A DNA stretch of 64,000 nucleotides from Diplocarpon mali. Its lineage: Eukaryota; Ascomycota; Leotiomycetes; Helotiales; Drepanopezizaceae. The DNA lies in contig JAENRP010000164.1 of NCBI GenBank assembly GCA_024741835.1, forward strand, positions 32,732-96,731. The letters are read 5' to 3'. Under the pieces are notes generated by a model. The model was not told the origin of the DNA and did no database searches. It saw only the letters and a list, made by a program, of their open reading frames with translations. This document shows positions 43,122-55,389 of this stretch, in pieces. Each line of letters opens with the position of its first letter. The stretch's first letter is position 1. Position numbers and translations under genes: made by a program.

Positions 43122-44878
43122 TTAACCGCCTTCCGCAGTATCCGCGTCGGGATCCATCGCCTCCGCTCTGCTAAACGTAGATTCCTTCATAAACGGGCTC
43201 CTTCGTCTAATCTCATCTCCCTTCCAGATAAGGATCACAGGTGCGAGCGTCAATCCGAGCGCCACGAAGGCCAGCAGGCTGCTGGCCCAGTGGAAGCCGA
43301 GGTTGGTGTACAGCGCCGGCGACGCCAGAGGCAGAAAGGCGCCGAAGGCGTTGCGGCCTAGCGAGGCGGCGGAAAGGGCCGACGCGGCGTACTTCTCGTA
43401 GGAGTCGGTGAGGTAGTTAACAACGGCGAGGTAGATGCTGAAGATACCCAGACCGACGAGGCCAATACCGAGGGTGGGGACTATCCAGAGGACGTCAGGG
43501 TAGATGGCCCAACCATACCAGAAGATTCCCTGCATAGAAGTTAGAATTCTGGCGGAGAAGAAAGAGAAAGGGGGAGGCGAGGGGTAAAACGTACTGCTGT
43601 GAAGAGCAAGCTGCCGGGGACACTCGAGTACAGCCTGGACTCTGGGATCGGCTTTCCGGTCTTTGACCTCCTCGCCGAAGTGAGATACATATGGTCCTGG
43701 ATGGGATTAATCAGCGTCGCGACGACAGCTCCAATCGACAGCGCGAGCTGAACCAGCGAGGTCTCAAAATTGCCAAAGCCATACGTCTCGCCGAAGGTCT
43801 GCGGGACGGAAGATTGGAACAGGAAGAGGAGACCCCAGGCGAATGACACCCAGAGCGTCTGTGAGAAGACCACCCATTCGGTGAAGAGCATCTTGACAGG
43901 CCGGTTGAACGAGACCTCCAGGCGGTTGACGAGCGTCGGGCGATCGATTTCGTCTTCGGCAAAACGGGGCTCTTCGTTTGGATGTTCCTTCCGCCACTTC
44001 TGGGCCTCCCGCGAGAGGATGATATCGCCTCTCGTCTCGACCAAGAGGAACCAGAAGACGGGCAGAAGGGCTCCGATGGAGATGAGCAGTACCCAGTAGA
44101 TCCACCTGAAGGAGAGGTGGGTTACGATTGCGCCGCCGACCAGCGGGCCTAGCGCGATCCCGACAACTGACGTGGTACCGAAGAGCGACATTGGAAGACT
44201 GCGTTGCTGCGGCCCCTTCCAAACATCTGATATTGTTCCTCCCACAATGTTGATGGCGACTGACGATGCTCCTCCGCCGAAGAAACGGCACACTACCATC
44301 GTCTCAAAATTCTGAGCGACGCCGCAGGGTACGAGGAAAATGAGGAAGATGATGTAGGCGCCAAAGTATCCGGGGATTCGTCCCGAGGTCTCAGTCAAGG
44401 GAACGAACAGTAGCGGGAACAGAGCTGCTCCCATGTTCCAAGATGTCGTTGCAAATGTCAAATATGGGAAGCCGTCGTTGCTGACGTTGAATAGGCGAGA
44501 CATTTCTTCGTTACCATTGCCATAGGCCCCGGCAGGTAGGCCGAACAGGATAGAGCTGCTAGCGTCAGGACGTGGACAAGTTGACATCCTTGAGATACTT
44601 ACACAACGAGAACCGCAATCGTCAGTCTCCATTTGAGATATAAGGACCAGTTGAAGCTTTTCTGATATCAGCAAATTCCATCGTCAGATATTGAGCAGAA
44701 CATACGGATTTCGAGGGTCGTCCTCTCCGTCCCAGTCGTATCGTAGCGACCCATTCTTATTCCGTCTCTCTATCTTCCCCGCGCCATTGATTCCCCTGTT
44801 CTCGTCCCAAGAATCGGATCTAGGCGAAGCCATCTCAGTATGTTGCGGCAACGCTAACTCTTCGTCGGGCACGGCCAT
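43122..44878 (-). CDS. MFS drug:H+ antiporter (DHA1-like)
   Basis: A plasma-membrane major facilitator, probably exporting drugs or other small toxic compounds by proton antiport. Four exons, 44706..44878, 44603..44656, 43595..44555 and 43122..43529, join to 531 aa. The hydrophilic N-terminus ends in DWDGEDDPRNPFNWSLYLKW, the classic fungal DHA1 entry to helix 1. Motif A-like ETSGRIPGYFGAY lies between helices 2 and 3. Motif C, the antiporter signature, is GIALGPLVGGAI in helix 5. A long cytosolic loop with WRKEHPNEEPRFAEDE separates the halves. The last helices include YGWAIYPDVLWIVPTLGIG and SLGRNAFGAFLPLASPALY. Intron 1 uses an AAG acceptor beyond a nearer CAG. The substrate cannot be told from sequence. 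Confidence 0.87.
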
Positions 44879-46900
44879 AATGTTGGATCGGTATATGTGA
44901 AGCTTGAGTAGATGGCTCTCTCCAGATCTACAGTGGGCTTTCTGCTCATAGATCACCGAGGGTCATAGAGAGAGGACTTGTAAGGCTGCTCTGTCAGTAC
45001 CATCTCGCGAGCATCACAGACCAGGAGCGAGATATGAGCGAAGATATATGTCTGAGCAGCTGTACAATTCCTGTGGAGTCCTGTGGAGAAGAGTCGGAGC
45101 AAGGACCCAGGCCATGACAGCATCCGGTGGGGACTCGTGGCGCTACTGTATTCTGTCTATTGTACTCACAAATAGCCATGGCTCCATGAGAGCTTGAACT
45201 TTGAAGCCAAGACGGAGCTGCCCCAGGACAGCGAGATCAATGATCGTCACTCACCGGGCTCGGGGGAAACCCAATCCAGTCCAATCCAATCCCTACGCCG
45301 AAGTTGGATAAAATAAACCACTTCTCTGCTGGTCGCGACCGCTGTGCATCGTCTCATATGACGGCAACCGGGCAAGGGATTGCGTTTCCCAGTCAGCCAG
45401 CCCCCACGATCTGTGCCTGCACGGCCATGCAGATTGTCTCGCGTCTCGTCGCTGAACAGCGGGCCTCTGATGTCACTTTTCACCATTCCACCGGATTGCT
45501 ACCGCTGCGAGACTTTTGACTTGACGGGTTCCATTATTATCCCACTTACCCCGAGCCGCTTATCCCGAGCGAAGAAGCCGGCGTGTCATCTTATCTTGTC
45601 TCCGTAGAAAAGATAGACAAGTGCAAACAGGTGTACAGCACATATAAATTGGAGCTAGACAAAGACAGAATGGCTTGGGTGAGGACAGTGGTTGAAATTT
45701 CGTGACTGTGCAAAGAGCAAATTTGGTGCCATCAGAGGATCCCTTGCCTACCTAGCCGGGTTTCTCTGCCTGAAATGCAAGGCAAATAAGGTAGACAGAT
45801 ACAGTAATGCAACACTTAGCGATCGGCTGAGACCTCATCATGCTGGAAATGCTGACTGTAATCTCTCCCAAGAGATATATCATCCTGGAGACTGGAAAGG
45901 AACAGAAGTGGGAAGTCTGCAGGGGCATACCTTGTTAGTAAGCGTCTGCGCCAACACTATATAAACGCCTACGTGGTGGGAATAAATATTAATAGGTTCA
46001 ACTAAAGGAAAAAAGAAGAGTCTGTGAACGACGACCGTTTCATGGCGTGGAGACGAGAGCTCATGAAAGAGTGCACGCCGATGAATTATCGCGTGCTGAT
46101 AGTCTTCACGCAGGAAAAAGAGCTTTGTTCTGCTGGCAATCTCTATAAGTCTCCTATTTTCATTTGCAGAAACTCTGGACTCCAACCTTGACCCCTCTCT
46201 TAACCTTCCCTGAGTTTCATGTATGTACTGAACGGCTTACTGTGATGAAAACAAGAAACCTCTGGATCTATTATTTAAGCTTGATTCCACGTCCAGATAG
46301 CACATCGTGCATCCAATCCAGGTCCCCGGTTTTAAATTGACATCTTATCGCATATATCCGATGTATATTTTTTATTTGATATAAAGCATGCTCATCTCGA
46401 ATATCCATAGTAATTTCTAAACTCTCAAGAGACTTTCTCTTTTACTCGTTGATTATTTCCTCTTCCAGTGACGCTGCTTCCCGTGACTTGTTACAGCGTC
46501 CACGGCAACATACGTTTTGCTTCTGTAGAAGGCCACTAGTTCACCTAGTCTTTCGAATCTTTTGAATAGCTGGAGTTTATGCTCTGCGGGTCTCAGTAGA
46601 AGAGCTAAATGTGATTATTTATCTCTAATCTCTAATCTGACATGAAATATGAACACTACTATTATTACATAATCTTTATCTGGGGCGCTTTCTCCCCTGC
46701 TAGTAGGATTTTCTTTCCCAGGTATACATCGTGACGGATAGCATTCCTAGAAAAAATAGAATTCAACACTTGCATTCATTCCTTTTTTTTGTTGCAAGTG
46801 GATGCATATGCTCGTCACATGACGCAATGCCAAGGCGCTAAGGCCAAGACACCTACCATAGATATTCTTGAGTTCAGAGAACCCTTTCTCTCTTAGAATA
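44879..46900. other. Intergenic region, becoming AT-rich
   Basis: MFS promoter side, then about 1 kb of AT-rich sequence leading into the retroelement island. No gene is supported. Confidence 0.5.
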
Positions 46901-47249
46901 CAAGGCAACCAACAATTATCGTTTGCACTTGATACTTCCTTGTCTTAGGTTCTGTACCAGTATTGATCTTCTCAAACCAGTACAAACCCTATCAGACTCC
47001 GAATCGCTTGCATTAAATGGTTATATTATTTCCCAGACTGGGAATATAGTACATATGCGATGAAAATGGCAAGGCCAAAGGCTTAAGCTTATTAATACTA
47101 TTAAAGAGAACTATAAGCAATAGTCTCTAGAGCAAAGAGCAAGAGGAGCCTATCTAGCTACGATCTGCCAACTAGAAGCTTCTCCTAACCTATCGGCCGC
47201 TACCCAGCATTAAAATCCGATAATCTAAGACGCTGAGGAACTCAATAAG

Positions 47250-48780
47250 CGACTTAGCTAGCAACGAAACAACCCTAATAGAGGCCTAAGCTACCTCGCC
47301 ATCGATTTGCGCAACGCCAAGCTATTTGCATTTGTTGATCGATCTTTCTCCAACAACCAAGATATGAGTTCGCAGATCGGCTACATAATTGTGCTAGACA
47401 TAGAAGAAGAAGGGGAATCAGACGGGATGCCCGGGTCGGCGGCGACGCCGATCAGATTCGAGAGGTAGCTCGAATCATGTCTGAAGAGATTCAGACACAG
47501 ATCTCTTTGGTTCCCAAGACTCGGGATGCCCTCCAGCTGGCACAGCTGAACGAAGCTCGCGCCCTCCGCCGGAGTATCGATTTGGATGTAAGTAGTTCCG
47601 GGGCCATTTCTGGTAGCCAGCGCGTCATTGACCTTTCGAGTAGCATGAATCTTTTTTACTTCCTTTATTGCCTTCCTTATTATTGCTGCTCTCTGCTCAA
47701 CTAAAGGATTTGAATGATCTGGCTCAGTTAGTCTCGGATATGCCCCGAATACTAGCAGTGTCGGAATCAATCCATCGGGTCCTGCTATGTCGTTGACTGC
47801 CTTAATAGCTATTTGCAAACGCTCCTCATTACTTAATCGGGGATTTTTAGCTATCATTATCTCGAAAGCTCGTCGCAGAGGTCGATGGTATCGTTCCACC
47901 TTCCTAATTAAATGGTGTGCTTTTATAAGAATAAGTTGAAGGGTAGTTCCTACCGATCTTAAAGAACTGCGGAATTCTGCCGAGTTGAAGTTAGTGCTGT
48001 AATTAAAAAAATCAGGAGGTCTAATATATATGTCTAGCTATGCCAATTTCAAAGCTCGAAAAACTGCCTTAGCCGAATGTGCTCCGGTTCCCTTCCGAAG
48101 GAATCTCGCTGCTTCGAATCCTATCGCCTTATGAACTATATAAAGGGCGTTCCTCTTAACGAATTAGGCAATATCGATATACATTATATAATTAAAGTCG
48201 ATATCATCTTAAAGCTTAAATCAAAAGCGATATAAAGCGTCCGCATAGAGTTAATAGTATCGATATATCTCCCTTACTCTCGCTATAATGCTAGAGTCTA
48301 CCTTATTGCTGGCCTATTTAAGGAGGTGTTCAAGACGCTTTACCAAAGGGTGGCCGAATCTCATACATAGTCGGCGTATCTCTAGTTCTATTAAATGGCT
48401 TACATTTATAATACCTTTAAAAGTAGTCAGAAGCTGCTCTATTATATTAAGGAGGAGCAATAGGTGCTTGTGTTTCCTAACAATCAAGTGCTTATCTTTA
48501 CCGATTATAAGCAGATTTCGCAGATTATCGTATCTTGCCCCTATTCTATCAAGCTATTATAAGCAAACTAAGAAGGTTATGTCTATATCTATAATAAGGA
48601 ACACTATAGGGCCTATAGGTATTCGATCAGTTGTTTTGCCTATAGCATTTCGAGAACCTGCTCTAGAGGTAATTTTGTGCTCTTCGATTCCGAGTAGGGT
48701 CAGAATTATACCATGTATATGTTGCAGGGCCTTGAACTGGCTGATCGATGTCGAGGGGGAAAACGAAGCACTGCAGGACC
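47250..48780 (-). mobile_element. Decayed Ty1/copia fragment: pre-integrase and integrase
   Basis: Minus-strand translation shows copia polyprotein pieces. A pre-integrase segment (RLCMRFGHPLVKRLEHLL) lies at about 48311-48380. An integrase core follows: GFEAARFLRKGTGAHSAK and DIYIRPPDF, then FNSAEFR, and HHLIRKVERYHRPLRRAFEI into the frame that is open from 47899 to 47381 (RLQIAIKAVNDIAGPDGLIPTLLVFGAYPR). Many stops (mainly TAA and TAG) and frameshifts break it, and the sequence is rich in TpA, as expected from repeat-induced point mutation. Gag, reverse transcriptase and intact LTRs are not recognised. The element is dead. Confidence 0.85.
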
Positions 48781-48800
48781 ACCAGCGTTCGCCCTTTCAT

Positions 48801-49165
48801 TTATCCTTCTTTCTTGACATTTATCGAGTTCTTTTCCACCAGTTGCTGAAGAGCTTGGTTTGGGTTACTTTTTGTCATAGCGTCGACAGGGTTCCTAGCT
48901 CCGTCGATCCAGCGTATCTCTGTATGTTCTCTATTCTCGTATAATTGTCGAATAGCCATTATATCGATCATCAATCGCTCTTCTTTTATAATGCCCAATT
49001 TGACGATACACTTGTAGAGAGAGAGAATCCGTACACATAACGGTAGGGAGACGGGGTAAACTCAGCTTTGGTGTCACCATATCGATCGTAGTAGCCATGG
49101 AGACCAGCATATCAATACCTGCCACCATGGCATACAGTTCGGAAGTTAGTCAGTGTAGGTTCCGT
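48801..49165 (-). mobile_element. Decayed Ty1/copia fragment: RNase H end
   Basis: Reading the minus strand from 49165, the copia RNase H motif appears as SELYAMVAGIDMLVSMATTI, then PTVMCTDSLSLYKC (after one frameshift), KEERLMIDIMAIRQLYENRE and IRWIDGARNPVDAMTKSNPN, the usual C-terminus of copia pol. It ends at 48801. This is the 3' end of a pol gene, yet on the minus strand it lies before the integrase fragment, so the two pieces are not one colinear element. Confidence 0.82.
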
Positions 49166-49169
49166 ACCG

Positions 49170-50219
49170 GTATCGATCCTTTCATATGAGAATTGAGTGG
49201 GATGAGAAGGTCAAAATGTATGTATTATAAAGTTTCTGCCCTTCTATACTAGGCCGAGATAGTACCTTTATACCTCTGAATCCCCTCTCCTCTTATACTC
49301 CTCTAAGCCTCTGCCTGCTATAGTCGCTGAGGCCCTTGGTCTGCCAAACCCTCCGAGGTTCATATGAAACCTCCCCGACCTCATATAATATGCTATAGTA
49401 GGATGGTCCTAGGAGTGAGGGGAACAAGTGTTCTCCAGGAATCTGCGTACCAACACTCGTGCACTCTTCTAGACTACTATTAGAGCATATACTAGCAACA
49501 TTTTCCTATATCGTGTTATTGAATTCAGCTTTCAAGTGTCAAATCTATATATATGTGGCAAAGTCGGGCGCTATTTAAAGAGTTGTAGCCATCTCAGTTG
49601 CGACAATAACATCACTCAAATGAGAACCTAGAATAATTCCCAAGCTAATTTTAGGCTGCTTATTATTCCTAGTGATTTTGAATGATTGAGCTTTATTCGC
49701 CTCCCGTGTACTACCTCGTTGGTGCTATGTCAGTCTCGCCTATCATGCTGGCTTCTTCAATATATCCGCAAAGCCTGCGGCGCTTTCAGCAAATCTCACA
49801 ATATAACATAGGCTTGGGCAGAGGAACTGACATGTGCTTGAGCAATTCAGGGACTAATTCATGTTTTTGATTAGTTCAGACTGCTCTTTAATTTCATTAT
49901 ATGATCACATTTTCTTTTCAGACCGACGGTTTCAAAGCCAATGCGGTTCTCGCTGGCACTGATTCAAGATAATGCTAAGCAGATCAATACTAGATATTTT
50001 GTGATATCACTCTAAGAGGATGTTGAAATGCCCTACCCAGGTCTGTTAATATAGACTTGAACAAACCAGAGCATATATCAAAGTCTAAGGGAGTGGAAGA
50101 GTATTTGAATTGTATTAATCCCTCAGACATTATTCCTTCACCGCAAATATCATACATTTTGACTTGAAATGAAGAGATAAAGACAATCTTGAGACATTAC
50201 CTCCTTCCTGTGCCAAATC
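49170..50219. other. AT-rich spacer beside the copia relics
   Basis: Low-complexity AT-rich sequence with no coding support. It may hold unrecognisable transposon debris. Confidence 0.5.
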
Positions 50220-51112
50220 CTAGATACTTAATGATCGCACAGTCCAACGTGTCTCAGACTCACCATCTGAGTAAGAGCAGCAGTTAAGTGGTGCACAACT
50301 GATAGTGTAACCGAAACTTGTTCGCTCATAGGAACCAGTATGACACGACAAGGAATCAAGCTGAAAGGAGGAATAGTAGTGCTGGAAGGAATCGCTGGTA
50401 ATACCTTTCCTGACGCTTGGTCGAGCACGATTGCGCCAGAGCGATCTTGACAAACGAAAAGTGCCTATAATTATCCTTCGCCAGTTGGACGGTATTACAA
50501 AGATCTTGGCTAAAGTCGAGTTTTCGTCTAGGCGATGCTAACGCCTGTTGATTTGAATGCCCGCGAAAACTCGTTGGACTGGAGCTATCCACTTCCTAAA
50601 CTCTTCATCCTTCTGTGCATTGCGGGCTACGATACCAGCTATGCTTCAGCCGCAGAGCTTCAAAGATCCAGGATCTGTTAAGGACATCAACCTCGTAGCT
50701 GATTGAAACGTGGAGGCAGGATCTCAGCTTGGTAGTACATCTCTCCAGAAGCTTATATCGCTTACGATGCTCCTGTCGAGCTTCCTTGCTGACTAGAGAA
50801 GTGCGTGCCAAGTTCTTATTTTCTGTGAATGAGACCGTTTGTGAGACCATAGCTAGCTTGTATACTTAGAAGCCGATCTCGAGTGGGCTTGGAGAAGTAT
50901 TTGAACTTGGTTAAAGGCTCGGCCGTGTCGGAAGGATAATTATTTGAGACTGGCACGAGTCCTTTTCCGATCGCTGGCAGGGTGTCAGATGGATTCGAAC
51001 CAGCATTATTGTTGGGAGTGTCTATCTCAGAAGCCGTGCTAGATGGAACTGCTTGGGTATTATCTGTAGCTGCTTAAGGCTGGACTGCCCTTTTGTTCTT
51101 CTTCTTTGCCAT
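50220..51112 (-). pseudogene. Decayed 2EXR-type gene (copy A)
   Basis: An ATG at 51112 opens MAKKKNKRAVQP, followed by an in-frame TAA, then an open Ser/Thr/Asn-rich stretch. It reaches a damaged first motif (FKYFSK.PTRDRLL in place of an FxxLPxELRLxIW block) with a small deletion. After a frame change, SLVSKEARQEHRKRYKLLERC aligns by eye with VVNKEAQAEYLRKYTRLKKR of the intact copy at 52.1 kb. In another frame KDEEFRKWIAPVQRV matches LEFRKWWSKAQRL. Several frameshifts and stops make it a pseudogene. Confidence 0.72.
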
Positions 51113-51401
51113 CGATTTTTTTCCCAGTAAACAATTCTGCTACCAGACCTATACACACAAGCACTCAGCCTGTTCTTCCGCTATCACTGCTCAGGACATA
51201 AATGGGGTGCTGAAAGTACTTGGTGATATTGACTAAGATCCAGCTTCTATTTCCCACGAGAATTATGGAACAATCTTAGCAATATTTGGTTAAGCGATTA
51301 GCTTACCACACGCTACAGTTCTTTTGATTCTAATTTAATAGGAAATTGTCCAAAAGCTCACCTTGTCGGCGTTTCGGCAAGGCGTTGATTGTGGAGCTCA
51401 G

Positions 51402-51507
51402 TGTTAGAATATACAAGGATTGGATATTAAGGCTTATGTAATCATACCTTGTGTATATACTCCTGCAGCTCCATAGGACTCATAATCTACACCTTTAGAT
51501 TCTGTCA
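51402..51507. mobile_element. Solo LTR, copy 2, with perfect 5-bp target duplication
   Basis: 106 bp starting TGTTAGAATATACAAGG and ending ATTCTGTCA, nearly identical to the copy at 11165-11269. It is flanked by CTCAG on both sides (51397-51401 and 51508-51512), an exact 5-bp target-site duplication as produced by an LTR-retrotransposon integrase. It lies between a decayed and an intact 2EXR-type gene. Confidence 0.87.
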
Positions 51508-52116
51508 CTCAGCAAGGCCATGCGTGGTACACCTGAATCTCCTTGAGTTTTCAATCTTGCTTTCAATCTCTACTTTATTTTCTGTACAGCTGCTCCAGAA
51601 TTACAGAAAAGTTCTTCTGCCATCAATGACGTTGAAACAATGTGCTGGAGGGAAATATCGTATTGCGCAACTCCAGAAGAAGCATTGGTTCTGGGCGCTA
51701 GCGTCTTCCCAAGCAATCACGTGTGACCACAAGAGAATCCTCCACACTTGAGCCTTGCCAGCTAGATCGCGGCTTTGTTTTATTATACTAATGTTTCGAG
51801 GCTCTTTATACTGCTACTTGCGCAGTTTGCTGTGGCTCTGGGTGCTACGGCCTCTCATTGTTGTGATACCAGGACCCTAGCTGTGTTTGTTTACTCAAGG
51901 ACTTGGTGGGCTGTGCAGAGATTTCTGGAAAATCACATTATATCTCGTTTATTGCTTCCTCTTCTTATACTTTTAAAGCCTGCCGCTCTCTGAAAGGTGC
52001 TTTTCTTGTTCTGTCGGTAGTTTTACTTCATACCGGCCGCTGTTGGGAATCTACAATTGCAGTATACAGTATCGCCAGCCACGTTGAAGAGAACATCGAA
52101 GCTCCTCCCGCCCTCT

Positions 52117-52998
52117 TCAAATCGTGATCAAATGGACCAACTTACCTTGGTCGATGATCCATTCGTCTGCGAATCCAATGAAAACCAGCTTGGCAGCAGC
52201 GAACAATCCATTCTTCTGTGCTGCAGCAAAGGCGCCTCTGAGGTTGTCTTCCGCAACTCCCATGTCACCGGCAAAGTTCTTAACTTCCACCGTATCCTCA
52301 AGCTCGTAGATGATCCTCTCTGTGATGATGAAGATCATCTCCTTGACATCAGGCGATACCTTGTGGAGACTCTCCCAGACTTCGTCATCCCAAATCGCCG
52401 TTTCGAAGCTCGACCGTCGACCAATCAAAAAACCCCTCTCGCACAGAGCCGACGGCATTAGCTCGATTGCTAGGCGCTGAGCTTTGCTCCACCACTTGCG
52501 AAACTCAAGGACTTGTGCCAGGTGCCATCTCAGATCCATCCACTCGCCATTGTCTCCGGCGCGAGAGTGCGAGAGGTTTACAACATCGATCTCCCAGTTC
52601 ACAAACAGTGCCATCCGTGGGCGCCCGTCGCTCGCGCGCTTCTTCAATCGGGTGTACTTGCGGAGGTACTCTGCTTGGGCTTCCTTGTTGACTACTGAGA
52701 TTGCCGGACGATGGCCGCTGTCAGGGCAAAAGGACACTGAGATGGCAACATAACTCAGATTGTATATCGCGAACCGCAGCTCGACCGGGAGCCTCGTGAA
52801 CTGCCAGAAAGTGTCGGTCGCAGCTGGGATGGTGTCTACTGCTCCAGAAACTTTGTGGCTACTCAAAAGAACGAGTGGGCGTGGCGCGTCGGCAGTGGCA
52901 GTGGCAGCAGCGATCTGTCTCGAGATTCGCCTTTACAATGGTTAGCAGGTAACCTCAGTACCGAAGGGGGGAGAACAATCTTACTTGTTGCTCGGCAT
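52117..52998 (-). CDS. 2EXR-type protein 1 (275 aa)
   Basis: A member of the fungal 2EXR family, whose function is unknown. ATG at 52998 starts a 14-nt first exon (52985..52998). A 54-nt intron with a GCTAAC branch site leads to exon 52117..52930. Residues 1-45 are Ala/Thr-rich. The family motif FTRLPVELRFAIYNLS is at about 49-64 with ELR at 55-57. The second motif position reads NKEAQAEY (88-90 EAQ), not the usual ESR. A helical region rich in Trp follows (EWMDLRWHLAQVLEFRKWWSKAQRL). Then comes SPDVKEMIFIITE, the same layout as FPNLTELIIIL in copy 4. Codon-clean and intact. Confidence 0.75.
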
Positions 52999-54019
52999 CT
53001 CGAAAAGTGATTCACCAGTCCTCTTTGGGCAAGAGAGTGCTACCTGCGCGTCAGTGTATTGGCTTACGAGGACGGAGGTTGAAGGAACTTACTGTGAGTC
53101 CCCCTTCAGATCTGAAGTCTGAAGTTGAAGTCTGGCTTTGGTGCTGTTGGGTACTCAAACACCGCTTTGGATCTGCAAGTTGATATCAAGGTCGAGCTCA
53201 GCCTTACTCGAGAAAGGCAAGTCTTCTATGCAGAGCCAGAAGCGAATGCATATATGCTGGACCACGAGTTGTGAACTCGATCTAAGTAGACTAGGTGGAA
53301 TTTGTAACGAACTGTTGTATTGTTGTTGAGGACAATACTGTCGAGGGGATGTTGTCGTGACGCGTCTTAGGTGGGATCTCACTCCAGAGGGTATACATAG
53401 AGACGCGCCAGCAGTATTTGGCACGTGCATGACGCTAACTCCTTGAACAGGAGACATTTTTCGGCTTTCTTCTGTCGTGAGTAATATCAAGAACATTCCG
53501 ACTGTAATCTTTATTTTGTTCGACATTGTAAATACTCGATTGAAAGCAATGTGCAAGATGTGTGTGAATTTGTTCAATATCAGCTGTTGTTGACATGCTC
53601 AGGGGCTTTAGCGAGCCCTGGCTCATTATTCCTAAACAAGGAAGAGGTCAGTGCAGGAGGACTTTGAGCACTTATACGTGACTACGCTCTGGATGAGATG
53701 GATTCTTATCAGCGGATCCACCTGCAGTTTACTCATATGTCTTACCTATGGTACGTGTAGACTGTTGGGCACATGGCAAAGCATTTCTATGGTGAGGCAC
53801 CTTCACCTAAAATTATCTAGGGTGCATATATCTGTTGAAATTTCTTTTTCGCAAAGTTCCTATTCTCTCTATATTTATTCGCTTCAAATACAAGGCTTCT
53901 ATTGAAGATTAGTGAATTCGAGGTGAGAAAATGTTGCCACACCCGTACCCTAGTGCCACATTAGCTAGGAAGCCTATCTGCCGCTACCTTGCGTCAACAT
54001 CATAGGCCCTGAACGAAAC
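52999..54019. other. Spacer between 2EXR-type copies
   Basis: Promoter side of copy 1 and unassigned sequence. A 140-codon minus-strand frame at 53155-53577 has no family motif and no splice support and is not called. Confidence 0.5.
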
Positions 54020-54560
54020 TCAGCATTTCAGGAGGTTCAGATTCAGATTCTCTATTGTAGTCATTTCATGCCAGAAAGTCGCCTCCAGGACTCGAAACTC
54101 GGCATTTTCCACATCACGCAGCTCTACCATATCTATGGTATCCTGATCCCAGACCAGAATCAGCTCTTTGGTGTTCACTGGAACTGTCCTGAAGATACTC
54201 CAGATGCACCTGCCAATGATCTCCTATCTTTCCAGTGAAGAAGCTGGAAGTTCCCGGTAGCTCTTGATGCTGACGGAAAAGACCAAGGTGAGCGAGGCGG
54301 TGATGCCGCCGGGATAATACACATTACAGAACCAGATATCTTCGCTACTTCGTAGGCTTGAGGAGGCTGAAGATTGGGGATCCAGGACTATCGCTGACAG
54401 CCATACTGGTCAGTCGAGAAGGCCAGGGTGATGGAGCTTCGATGGTGTACATAGACGATACCCGAGCCATGGACTCTCCGCAGACCTGTATCAATGATGG
54501 GCCACGGGGGTAGGCTACTATTCTCGGAGCTGCTTCCAGTGCCACTCATCCTCTGCCATG
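54020..54560 (-). pseudogene. Decayed 2EXR-like gene (copy B)
   Basis: Minus-strand remnants: RIVAYPRGPSLIQVCGESM (second-motif region, ESM in place of ESR) followed by SMYTIEAPSPWPSRLTSM, then after a frameshift SSEDIWFCNVYYPGG, LTLVFSVSIKSYRELP, a TAG stop, and TKELILVWDQDTIDMVELRD. The pattern of motif, Tyr-Thr segment and D-x-I-W-F block suits the family, but the N-terminal LPxELR motif is not found upstream. A pseudogene, with moderate certainty of family. Confidence 0.55.
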
Positions 54561-55389
54561 AGAGAGGATGCATGCTTGACTGCCTCCGACACCTCTGCTC
54601 TCGCGGTATTCACGACGTATCAAATATTGCCTCTGAATTGCGACTGATGGTCTTGAAGCTAGCTGTAGCTGAAGTGGGAGCGGGGCTCTGTGATTACAAT
54701 CCCGTGAGCTTGTTTGGTGAAATTGTGATTTGACACGAGGAGGAGGTAGCTCGAGACTCTGTCAAACCGCGAGAACAAGCATAGAATTGATGGGTGCCGA
54801 TACTTTGGACCGAAAATAGAGAACTAATCTGTCTGTATTATTAGTTTAAATTATATCAGTTCGCTTTTTCGGTGTCTACCAACCTACTCGGTGTGTGATA
54901 GAAAGCAGGTATTATCATGGCTGAGTGAAGACCCGCCCGAAATTTATGATATGGATCATGCGTTGGCGAGAACATCTGCAGCCGCCTCACTCCACAACAC
55001 AGTCTTTCGGAAAGCACTGGCCTCGTGAAGATTTACAGGGGGAAGTTCGAGTCCGGGATTACTTACCTGTTAGCAGGAGAAATCGCTCGAGGCTCTGTGT
55101 ACTGAGGATGTCCGCTCTCTCGCCTGCCTGGGTAAATCATAAATAACGCTGTGAAATTCTGTAGAGAATGTACTTGTTTCTATTTACCAACGGCTCTAGA
55201 GATCCGGCTCACTCTGTGGCAGGCTTAAAGACGTGGCAAGAAACAGCCTTGAGTTTGAGAGTTATCTTCTCGACGGCTCTCTGCTAGGTTTGCAGTGCTG
55301 AGATTGCCGTTTGCTTCCGTGATGCTGAGACAACGGAGACACGAACAAGAAAATAGCCCGCAAGATACAAACTCAACGTCGGAAGTCCC

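Noticed and set aside
48288..48944. 218-codon plus-strand frame
   Set aside because: Antisense to decayed copia polyprotein that is recognisable on the minus strand.
50991..51001. tRNA B-box-like GGTTCGAATCC on the minus strand
   Set aside because: No A box at the right distance and no cloverleaf. It falls in the Ser/Asn-rich part of a 2EXR pseudogene.
54494..54733. Plus-strand frame containing SELRLMVLKLAV, which resembles the 2EXR first motif
   Set aside because: Opposite strand to the whole array, no flanking family sequence, and it overlaps the upstream side of the minus-strand remnant. Most likely chance.
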